A stretch of 8,492 bases of DNA from Thermoflexales bacterium (GTDB taxonomy: Bacteria; Chloroflexota; Anaerolineae; Fen-1058). Within the stretch, counting starts at the first letter, position 1. Every line of letters starts with the position of its first letter. Below are positions 1-6,294 of this stretch, one piece after another. Under the pieces are notes generated by a model that saw only the letters and a program-made list of their open reading frames with translations, had not been told where the DNA came from and did no database searches. The stretch spans positions 1 to 8,492 of the forward strand of contig JAFGFO010000222.1 in assembly GCA_016931085.1 (NCBI GenBank), written 5' to 3'. The position numbers and the translations under genes were made by a program.

Positions 1-778
1 CATCGATAGTGGATTGGTACATTACGAAGCCATCGGCCGCGGCAAGCCGATCATCTTCATCCACGGCTGGTTAGGCTCGTGGCGATACTGGATGCCGACG
101 ATGGAGGTGGTGTCCGACAGGTACCGTACCTACGCGCTGGACCTGTGGGGCTTTGGCGACAGCGACAAGTCGCCCAGCCGCTACACGGTCGATTCGTACG
201 TGAGCCTGATCAGCGGCTTTATGGATGCCATGGGTATCATTCGAGCACCCATCATCGGCCACGCCCTGGGCGGCGTCGTCGCCCTGCTGCTGTCGGACCG
301 GCAGCCCGACGTGGTCGCCCGCTTGATGACGGTCAGCTTGCCCATCGCCGGCACAGCCATCAGCCGTAAGCTGCTCGGCGGAAGTGACAGCCTCGTCGAC
401 CGGCTGATCGGCCGCAAGCAGGCCCAGGCCAGCTACCCCGACGTCGCCCTGGAGGCCGACAAGGCCGACATCAACGCTGTCAGCACCATCGCGCGCGCCC
501 TGGAAACGATGGACCTGCGCGATACCCTCGAGTCACAAGATATGCCGACCTTGGTCGTGCACGGCGAAAAGGACTCGATCATCGCCCCACCGGAAAGCGA
601 TTGGATGGACGAGTCCGACCATTACTCCAACGTCAGGTCGCTGACCTTCAAAGACTCGCTGCACTTTCCGATGATCGAAGAGGCCAGCAAGTTCCAACGC
701 CTGCTGAGGGACTTTTTGGAAATGGCCAACTTTGACGCGCTGGAGCTCAAAGACGAGTGGCGCCGGCGCAGCCGCTAG
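1..778 (+). CDS. alpha/beta-fold hydrolase family protein, 5' end outside window, nucleophile Ser replaced by Ala
   Basis: The frame is open to the left edge, reading I-D-S-G-L-V-H-Y-E-A-I-G-R-G, so the true start lies upstream; a TTG at 14 is only an internal Leu codon. Numbering from that codon, the alpha/beta-hydrolase hallmarks follow in order: strand plus oxyanion motif IIFIHGW (13-19), DLWGFGDSD (43-51), the nucleophile elbow IIGHALGG (80-87), the acid region LVVHGEKD (Asp187) and the catalytic-His region DSLHFP (His217). The lid would lie around 112-165. In active members the elbow reads G-x-S-x-G; here the third position is Ala84 (codon GCC, 263-265), so the acid and His are kept but the nucleophile is missing. 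Family membership is secure. Substrate is unknown, and classical serine-hydrolase chemistry looks impossible unless another residue substitutes. It could be a non-catalytic binding protein. No signal peptide is visible in the part present. An intrinsic terminator follows 20 bp after the stop. Confidence 0.9.
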   Translation, partial: IDSGLVHYEAIGRGKPIIFIHGWLGSWRYWMPTMEVVSDRYRTYALDLWGFGDSDKSPSRYTVDSYVSLISGFMDAMGIIRAPIIGHALGGVVALLLSDRQPDVVARLMTVSLPIAGTAISRKLLGGSDSLVDRLIGRKQAQASYPDVALEADKADINAVSTIARALETMDLRDTLESQDMPTLVVHGEKDSIIAPPESDWMDESDHYSNVRSLTFKDSLHFPMIEEASKFQRLLRDFLEMANFDALELKDEWRRRSR

Positions 779-798
779 AGGCCGAAACTGGACTAGCC

Positions 799-828
799 AA
801 GCCGTGGGCAACTCGCCCACGGCTTTTT
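799..828 (+). terminator. Rho-independent terminator after the hydrolase gene
   Basis: A perfect 9-bp GC-rich stem, GCCGTGGGC (801-809) with GCCCACGGC (815-823), closes a 5-nt loop and is followed directly by TTTTT (824-828). Two As before the stem (799-800) can pair with the first Ts. It lies 20 bp past the hydrolase stop and 6 bp before the next gene's first ATG, so the two + strand genes are probably separate transcription units. Confidence 0.9.
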
Positions 829-834
829 GGGTAG

Positions 835-3405
835 ATGTATACTAGGATGGATGACCCTCGTCAGACTTTTGAACGTACAGTCCCTTGCTGTCAAGTTGCC
901 ATTTGGCCAGTTTTGATCCTGCTTGGCCTGCTTATCACCGTCAGTGCACCGTATCTGTCTGCCGCATTGAACCCGTCCAATGGGCGCCCGGTAGCGCCAT
1001 TGGACGATGCTTATATCACTTTTCAGTATGCTCGCCAGATCGCGCGGGGCTATCCTTACCAATACAACGATGGAGACCCTCCAACAACTGGCATGACCAG
1101 CCCTCTGTTTGGCTTCTTCCTGGCCGGGCTTTACCGCCTGGGCTTCACAGCCGAGCGCCTGGTCGCCTTTGCTGTGGGTATAGGCGTGGTTTGGCTTGGG
1201 CTGATCGTCTGGTTGGCCTACCGCCTGACCTTCCATATGACAAGCGAGCAAGGGGCAAGCCGGGTCTGGCCGTTGCTGGCGGCTGTGCTCGTTAGCCTGA
1301 GCGGCCCGGTGCAGTGGGGCTGCTTCAACGGTATGGAAACAGGCCTCTTCACCGTGCTCACCTTGGCGGCGCTCGACGCCTTCATAGCCAAACGAACAGC
1401 TTTGTGTGCCCTTTGGGCCGGCTTGGCGGGACTCGCGCGCCCCGAAGGTCTCGTGTTGACAGGCTTAATCTGGGCAGCGCTTTTCATCGATGGGCTCGTA
1501 CGCTCGCGTGCCATCCAATGGAGACAACAGGCTTTGCTCTCAATAGCCGTGCTGTTCGGACTGGCACCCTCCCTCGTCAACTGGGCGTTGACAGGCACGA
1601 CTTTGGCCACGGGGTTGTTGGCCAAGTCCTGGTGCTTCAATGTTCCCGCCTATCCAAACGAGATCATCCGCTCAATTCTATCGTCCTATCGGGACATCAT
1701 CATGTTTTTTTTCTTGGGTTGGGAGCCTGCCGCAGCATTGTCTGCACCAACAGCTATGCTGGTGTTTGCCATGCTAGGCTGGAGTAGCTTGAGCCTGCGT
1801 CGTCAATGGGTCATAGCGGCATTGACCTCGTGCTGGTTCTTGGCGGGAACGTTGTCCGTAGCTACGTTGATCACGGCCACTTGGCACATGGGACGTTACC
1901 AGGTACCGTTTATGCCCTTAGTAATTGTCCTGGCGGTTTGTGGTTTGGCTTTCCTCCAAACTCAGCCGAGGGGGTGGTGGCGATACGTGCTGGCGAGTCT
2001 GGCGATGCTCTATCTCTTGATCTCTTCTGCTTGCTCGATCCCACATTTTGTTTATGCTTATCGGGACGCAGCCCAAACGATGGTACAGCAACACCTGACC
2101 CTAGCCAATTGGATGCAAGAGAATCTCCCTATCCATGCTAGAGTGGGAATCACTGATGCGGGCCTGTTGCGCTATGTCGGTGGGCGGCCGACCTACGATA
2201 TGATTGGGCTGACTACGACCGAAGCTGCAATTGCTTGGCGACACGGTGGGGGGAGCGTTTTTGAATTGATGGAAATTTCACCGTCTCGTCCTGACTACTT
2301 TATCACTTATCCAGATGTTCATTTTACCCCCTACCTGCTGGCGACTGACCTGTTTGCCAGGGAACTGTTCCAGATAAACGTCCCAGCCGCTTCACCCCTC
2401 ATCAGCCCTAGTCCAATCCAGGCTGTATGGAAGGCTGACTGGCACTTGGCCAACAGTGGGAAGCGCTTCTATCAACCCGATATCCTATCTAGCACAGCCA
2501 GTTTGAGCTTGGTGGACAGTATAGATATCGCTGATCTGGAGGACGAAGCGGCCCACCATGTCACGTGGTGGCAGGCTGCCCGGCGCCCAGGCTTTCCGAG
2601 CGAAGTGCGGCAAATGTCTTACCGCGCTGTGCCAGAGCGGAAAGTTCTGGATGGCGGGCGCTTGTTGACGGGCGGCATAGCTTTTGATCTGTCGACTGAA
2701 GCGGGGCAGCCGCTGTGGCTGGTGGCCCGCCTGCATGCCCAGCAGGCCGGCGCGGTGAGCGTGGAGGTCGACGAGCGCGAAGTAGGGCAATGGGCCTATC
2801 CGCCCGTGCCGGGCCAGTGGCTAGAAACCTTATTCCAAGTGCCGGCCGAGGCGATCACGGGCACTCGGACGCGTGTCACGCTGCACGTAGACGCGCACAA
2901 CCCGGATTTTCAACACTATGCGCCCTACTCTATTTGGGCTTTGCAAGGTGAGCCAGAGCGCGTCTCAACCGAGATTGGCCATCGAATCGACGACGTGCGC
3001 TTTGCCGGTGATTTGTGCTTGCTTGGGTTCGACCTTCCCGATCGAGCCTGGCACCCAGGCGACATTCTACCCATCACGCTATACTGGCAAGCTGCCATGG
3101 CAGCCACTCGCGATGCCAAAGTCTTTGTCCACCTGTACGATGTCGGCGGAACCTTGGGGCCGCAGTCCGATGGCTGGGCGTTTTACGGCACACGCCCTCC
3201 CTACACGTGGCTGCCTGGCGAAATCGTAGCGGATCCCCACTTGATTGCTCTCCCGGCCGACCTGTCTACAGGCACTTACTCGCTGGAGGTAGGCTTGTAT
3301 TCTCCCGACGGATCGGGACGGCTGCCCGTTTACCGTGGCAATATCCATCAAGATGAGGAACGAGTGCTATTGGCGATCATCGAGGTGAGTGATCTTTTAC
3401 CGTAA
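835..3405 (+). CDS. GT-C-fold glycosyltransferase-like polytopic membrane protein with C-terminal beta-sandwich domain
   Basis: An 856-residue protein. The N-terminal half is a multi-span membrane domain resembling GT-C enzymes of the PMT/ArnT/AftB kind, which move sugars from polyprenyl-phosphate donors on the outer face of the membrane. After the first span (about 22-44) comes the acidic loop motif LDDAYITFQYAR (56-67; Asp57-Asp58 the likely catalytic or metal-binding pair), then GMTSPLF (86-92), FNGMETGLF (164-172), ARPEG (201-205) and HMGRYQVPFMP (351-361), all typical of this group. Roughly ten hydrophobic segments run to residue 402. The soluble part includes NWMQENLP...VGITDAG (425-443), and 715-850 form a beta-rich module (ITLYW, KVFVHLYD, TWLPGE, YSLEVGLY) often seen at the C-end of Chloroflexota GT39-like proteins. 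Substrate is unknown. Start choice is uncertain: ATG835 and ATG847 are both in frame and neither has a good ribosome site. It overlaps the convergent downstream gene by 9 bp. Base composition is uneven: 28/60 GC at 2281-2340 against 48/60 at 2701-2760. Confidence 0.87.
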   Translation: MYTRMDDPRQTFERTVPCCQVAIWPVLILLGLLITVSAPYLSAALNPSNGRPVAPLDDAYITFQYARQIARGYPYQYNDGDPPTTGMTSPLFGFFLAGLYRLGFTAERLVAFAVGIGVVWLGLIVWLAYRLTFHMTSEQGASRVWPLLAAVLVSLSGPVQWGCFNGMETGLFTVLTLAALDAFIAKRTALCALWAGLAGLARPEGLVLTGLIWAALFIDGLVRSRAIQWRQQALLSIAVLFGLAPSLVNWALTGTTLATGLLAKSWCFNVPAYPNEIIRSILSSYRDIIMFFFLGWEPAAALSAPTAMLVFAMLGWSSLSLRRQWVIAALTSCWFLAGTLSVATLITATWHMGRYQVPFMPLVIVLAVCGLAFLQTQPRGWWRYVLASLAMLYLLISSACSIPHFVYAYRDAAQTMVQQHLTLANWMQENLPIHARVGITDAGLLRYVGGRPTYDMIGLTTTEAAIAWRHGGGSVFELMEISPSRPDYFITYPDVHFTPYLLATDLFARELFQINVPAASPLISPSPIQAVWKADWHLANSGKRFYQPDILSSTASLSLVDSIDIADLEDEAAHHVTWWQAARRPGFPSEVRQMSYRAVPERKVLDGGRLLTGGIAFDLSTEAGQPLWLVARLHAQQAGAVSVEVDEREVGQWAYPPVPGQWLETLFQVPAEAITGTRTRVTLHVDAHNPDFQHYAPYSIWALQGEPERVSTEIGHRIDDVRFAGDLCLLGFDLPDRAWHPGDILPITLYWQAAMAATRDAKVFVHLYDVGGTLGPQSDGWAFYGTRPPYTWLPGEIVADPHLIALPADLSTGTYSLEVGLYSPDGSGRLPVYRGNIHQDEERVLLAIIEVSDLLP

Positions 3406-5889
3406 GGGGCTGTGCACCCCCATGCGCCGCCTCCGCCGCGCGGCCGCCAGGCCGGCGGCCAGGGCAAGGAGGCCGGCGGCCCAGCCCAGGTAAGGACGGG
3501 CGACCGCGCGCAGGCCGCGCAGACGGGCGGCGGTGGGTACGGCGCTCTTGAGCACAAAGGCCGAAAAGTCGCTCACGCCCACGGCTCGCAGTGATTGGGG
3601 ATCGCCGCCGCACAGACGGCCCTCGTCCCCGTAGCTGTTGTCGCGCGCCAGCGCTGCCCCCCAGCCATCGTTCCAGTGAAACAGTTCGAGCGTGTCACAC
3701 GTGTTGGGCGGGGGGATTTCGCCACTGTCGAAGAACACGGTCACCGTCGCGCTGCGACCGGTGGCGGTGATGGGGACGATCTCGAAACAGCGCCGGACGG
3801 CCTCGCCGGCCACGGCGGTGCAGTCCCGCCCCCCCTCCACGCTCACCCGCGTGCGGCCCAGGTCGAGACCGCCGGCGTCGATGCTCAGCCCGCCATAGCC
3901 GCCGGTGTCCAGGAAGGCCACCTCGGCGCCCCCCGTCACCACCCGTGTCTGCTCCAGCCGCCCGCCGTTTTCCAGATCCCCGCTCACCTCCAGGCTCCCG
4001 CTCTCGACGATGGCCAACACGCCCCCACTTTCAACCTGCAACTGGTAGCAGGCGGCGGCGGCGCTGACCGTGACGCGCGTGCCGGCGAGTATCGTCACCC
4101 GGTCATCCGGCCCCGGCACCCCGCCTCCCCCCCACGTGCTGGCCGCGCTCCACTCGCCGCTGAGCTGCGAGACGTACAGCACGCAGTGCTCGCCGGCGGC
4201 GGCGTTGGCCTGCCCAGGCGTGATGCAGCGCCGGCTCAGGTCGAGGTTGTTCTGCCCGCTGTCGATCCCGTCGGGGAAGCGCGAGAGGCCGGCGCCGGCG
4301 CTGTCGTCGTCTTGCAGCCCCACACCCGAGCCCTCGGTGTACGGCGCGCCAGTGTCGCCTTCGTAGCTCACCGCGTCCACGACCGCCCCACCCGCCACCA
4401 GCGCCACCGCGTCGGGAGCGCCGTTCTGGATGAGATTCGAGTCCGGCGAGACGTCCAGGTCACAGTTGGCCACGCTGGCCGCGTCGGCGCACACGACGTA
4501 ATAGCCGCCCGGCGCCAGGTCCACGTCGGGCAAATCGATCGTCCGGTACACGCTGGTGTCCAGCCCGTTCACGAACTCGAGCGCATAGATGTCCAGGTTG
4601 AGGGTCTGGACAGACGTGTTCTTGATCTCCGCAAACTCGGCCGTGTCGGTGCCGGGCTGGTCATAATCGATCTCGTTGATGACCAGGCCGGGCTGTACAT
4701 CCTGCTCGACGCTAAAGCTGGCTGTGTCCGAGACCAGGCTCGTGCCGCTGTACTGGGCCGTGTTGATCACCGTCTCGCCATAGTCTCCCACGTGAGAAAC
4801 GACCCAGCTAAAAGTGATGGCCGCGCCTGCGGTGAGCGTGCCGCTCCAGGCGATCACGTCACCGGCACGGGATGCGCCGGCCGGGCGGCTGAGCCATGCG
4901 GCGAAATCCACCTCGGCCGGCAGCGTGTCGGTAAAGTGCGCGTTGGCTTCATCCACCGCCCCGCCGTTGCGCAGGTTGACCGTGTAGGTGACCGCGTCGT
5001 GATAGGGGATGTTGGCGGCCTGGCTCACCTGCTTGGCGAGCGACACGCCCCCCGTTTCCGGCGTGATGCCAAAGGCAAAGTTGTCAAAAGTGCCGCTGCT
5101 CGTGGTGTCCGTGCTGGTGTAGTGGCCCCAGATCGGCCCCGAGTAGCTCATGGTGGCGTCGTCAAAATAGACCGTCGAGCTGCCGGATGCGCTGTGGGCG
5201 TCGATGTCGAGCGGCGCCGCTAGCCCCTCGCCCTCTTCCCAATACAACGTCCACTCGCCGCCGGCACTCACCTCGGCACGCACGTTGACGCCGGCGGCTG
5301 GGGCGGCGTCCCAATCTAGCCCGGTGGTGATCACCGCTGTGCCGGGATTGGTGCCGGCAATCCCGTTCGCGAAGCGGGTCAGCACCAACTCGTCGCCGGT
5401 GCCGGTCCACAGCACGGCATAGCCGTCGACCGTATCGCTGGCAAAGTCGGCCTCGTTGGCGGCCAGCACCCAGCCCAGGCTGTAATACGTCGCGGCCCAG
5501 CCCGAGGGGTTGCGATTCAGGTCAAAGTGGAACGCCCAGCCGGCATCCGTCGCGCCGAGGTCGAAGCTGGCTTGCTCGGCCGTCAGGTCGAGCGAGGCGT
5601 TGGTGGGTTCGTAGCCGCTCACGCCACTGGTGGTGGCCAGCAGCACGGTGTTGCTGATGGCCAGTTGGTCCTCCTCGCCGGGCGGCTCGTGCTCTAGCCA
5701 GGTCGAGTGTCCCGACGAGCTGGTCCCCAACGTGTTGGAATTGGCGCGGTCAAAATTGTCGACGGTGGAGTAGGTGATGTCCCCCTCTGCTCCGGCCAGC
5801 CGCATGGCTGGCACAAGCAGCAGCGACACAGCCAACGCGGCCCCGGCCGCCAGCCCCCCGACCGCGACTCCCAGATGCCTGGTCTCCAT
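3397..5889 (-). CDS. exported multidomain surface protein with lamin-tail domain and C-terminal membrane anchor
   Basis: 830 residues from ATG 5889. That start is chosen because a strong purine-rich ribosome site (5894-5900) lies just upstream; a longer reading from ATG 5908 would place this site inside the coding region. Domains in order: signal peptide about 1-34 (hydrophobic core VAVGGLAAGAALAVSLLLV, likely cut after AGA); a LamG/concanavalin-like beta-sandwich about 42-275 beginning DNFDRANSNTLG; a DUF11-type repeat about 278-397 (VSLAKQVSQA...VTYTVNLRNGG); a lamin-tail domain about 401-562 (LVINEIDYDQPGTDTAEFAEIKN region, with a probable Cys467-Cys476 pair); a beta-solenoid-like stretch about 571-655 (GEWSAASTWGGGGVPGPDD, then short GxL repeats); a Cys-containing beta region to about 780; and a final hydrophobic span about 799-817 followed by five Arg. 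It is probably displayed on the cell surface in an adhesive or structural role. No catalytic motif is visible and the exact function is unknown. A promoter lies at 5935-5962. Confidence 0.88.
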   Translation of the reverse strand: METRHLGVAVGGLAAGAALAVSLLLVPAMRLAGAEGDITYSTVDNFDRANSNTLGTSSSGHSTWLEHEPPGEEDQLAISNTVLLATTSGVSGYEPTNASLDLTAEQASFDLGATDAGWAFHFDLNRNPSGWAATYYSLGWVLAANEADFASDTVDGYAVLWTGTGDELVLTRFANGIAGTNPGTAVITTGLDWDAAPAAGVNVRAEVSAGGEWTLYWEEGEGLAAPLDIDAHSASGSSTVYFDDATMSYSGPIWGHYTSTDTTSSGTFDNFAFGITPETGGVSLAKQVSQAANIPYHDAVTYTVNLRNGGAVDEANAHFTDTLPAEVDFAAWLSRPAGASRAGDVIAWSGTLTAGAAITFSWVVSHVGDYGETVINTAQYSGTSLVSDTASFSVEQDVQPGLVINEIDYDQPGTDTAEFAEIKNTSVQTLNLDIYALEFVNGLDTSVYRTIDLPDVDLAPGGYYVVCADAASVANCDLDVSPDSNLIQNGAPDAVALVAGGAVVDAVSYEGDTGAPYTEGSGVGLQDDDSAGAGLSRFPDGIDSGQNNLDLSRRCITPGQANAAAGEHCVLYVSQLSGEWSAASTWGGGGVPGPDDRVTILAGTRVTVSAAAACYQLQVESGGVLAIVESGSLEVSGDLENGGRLEQTRVVTGGAEVAFLDTGGYGGLSIDAGGLDLGRTRVSVEGGRDCTAVAGEAVRRCFEIVPITATGRSATVTVFFDSGEIPPPNTCDTLELFHWNDGWGAALARDNSYGDEGRLCGGDPQSLRAVGVSDFSAFVLKSAVPTAARLRGLRAVARPYLGWAAGLLALAAGLAAARRRRRMGVHSPLR

Positions 5890-5893
5890 AGCT

Positions 5894-5900
5894 CCCTCCC
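5894..5900 (-). promoter_or_regulatory. Shine-Dalgarno site fixing the lamin-tail protein start
   Basis: On the minus strand the bases before ATG 5889 read AAGGGAGGGAGCT. The GGGAGGG core ends 4 nt before the start codon. It is the strongest ribosome site in the window and rules in ATG 5889 over the in-frame ATG 5908. Confidence 0.8.
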
Positions 5901-5934
5901 TTGTGCACATGAAACGAGACGCTCTTCGCTTTTC

Positions 5935-5962
5935 AGTATAGCCTCAAACATTTAAAAGTCAA
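5935..5962 (-). promoter_or_regulatory. sigma-70-type promoter of the lamin-tail protein gene
   Basis: On the minus strand TTGACT (5962-5957) and TATACT (5940-5935) are separated by 16 bp; each matches the -35/-10 consensus at 5 of 6 positions. Transcription would begin near 5928, giving a leader of about 40 nt that contains the ribosome site. The spacer is AT-rich compared with its surroundings. Confidence 0.75.
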
Positions 5963-6002
5963 GTGCAGGGTTTGCAGCCGAGGGCAAAAAATCGCGCTTG
6001 TG

Positions 6003-6011
6003 TGGTATACT
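6003..6011 (+). promoter_or_regulatory. extended -10 promoter of the small membrane protein gene
   Basis: TGG followed by TATACT (6006-6011) forms an extended -10 element (TGn-TATACT). No convincing -35 lies at the right distance, which is tolerated by extended -10 promoters. The predicted start, near 6018, leaves a leader of about 45 nt before ATG 6063. It is divergent from the promoter at 5935-5962. Confidence 0.5.
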
Positions 6012-6062
6012 ATGTAGCATAGACTATGCGCCGCGTAGATGCGCATACGGTTAAGGTGCAAG

Positions 6063-6227
6063 ATGATCACATCAAGTATGGCAGCGCTGATTGTTCTTTT
6101 CCTGGTGATCAACGCCATTCTGCTGGTGGTCGTGCTGATCCAACTGCAGCAAATACGCCGCAAGGTGCGCCGCTCAAGCAGCTCCCGCAGCCGGCGCTAC
6201 AGCCGCAACCGGAGGCGGTGGTGGTAA
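6063..6227 (+). CDS. small single-span membrane protein with Ser/Arg-rich tail, unknown function
   Basis: A 54-residue protein. ATG 6063 is preferred over the in-frame ATG 6039 because AAGGTG (6053-6058) lies 4 nt upstream and the peptide then starts directly with the membrane segment. Residues 6-27 (MAALIVLFLVINAILLVVVLIQ) form one very hydrophobic helix, followed by a short amphipathic linker and a strongly basic tail from residue 31: RRKVRRSSSSRSRRYSRN, then RRRWW. The positive-inside rule puts the tail in the cytoplasm with the N-terminus outside. The tail could bind acidic phospholipid, nucleic acid or a partner protein, but nothing seen chooses between these. It is transcribed away from the lamin-tail gene and towards the end of the anti-sigma gene, 67 bp apart. 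I do not recognise the family. A plausible promoter, ribosome site and clean membrane helix support a real gene. Confidence 0.65.
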   Translation: MITSSMAALIVLFLVINAILLVVVLIQLQQIRRKVRRSSSSRSRRYSRNRRRWW

Positions 6228-6294
6228 CGGCTTGAGAAACTGAGCTTTTTCCGAAAGACGGTTTCTGGGGCAGTGGTAGCGGCGGCAGAGCCCC

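Noticed and set aside
14..16. TTG as start codon of the alpha/beta-hydrolase
   Set aside because: The frame is open to the left edge and the preceding residues (I-D-S-G) fit the usual N-terminal strand of the family, so the true start is upstream of the window.
1705..1712. Run of eight T in the GT-C gene as a phase-variation tract
   Set aside because: It encodes in-frame Phe residues of a membrane helix; one 8-bp run with no other evidence of slippage is expected by chance in such a helix.
3595..5223. 542-codon open reading frame antisense to the lamin-tail gene
   Set aside because: Its product is His/Arg/Val/Ala-rich with no recognisable domain, as expected from the antisense frame of a GC-rich gene; the minus-strand protein has a signal peptide, clear domains, a promoter and a ribosome site.
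5890..5910. Longer start (ATG 5908) for the lamin-tail protein
   Set aside because: It would place the strong ribosome site 5894-5900 inside the coding region and put seven polar residues before an otherwise normal signal peptide.
5933..6163. 76-codon minus-strand reading frame across the divergent promoter region
   Set aside because: It overlaps both the predicted promoters and the better supported small + strand membrane protein, and has no ribosome site or domain-like sequence.
6234..6267. Terminator between the small membrane protein gene and the anti-sigma gene
   Set aside because: AGAAAC (6235-6240) pairs with GTTTCT (6261-6266), but the stem is 6 bp with a 20-nt loop and no T-run follows on either strand.
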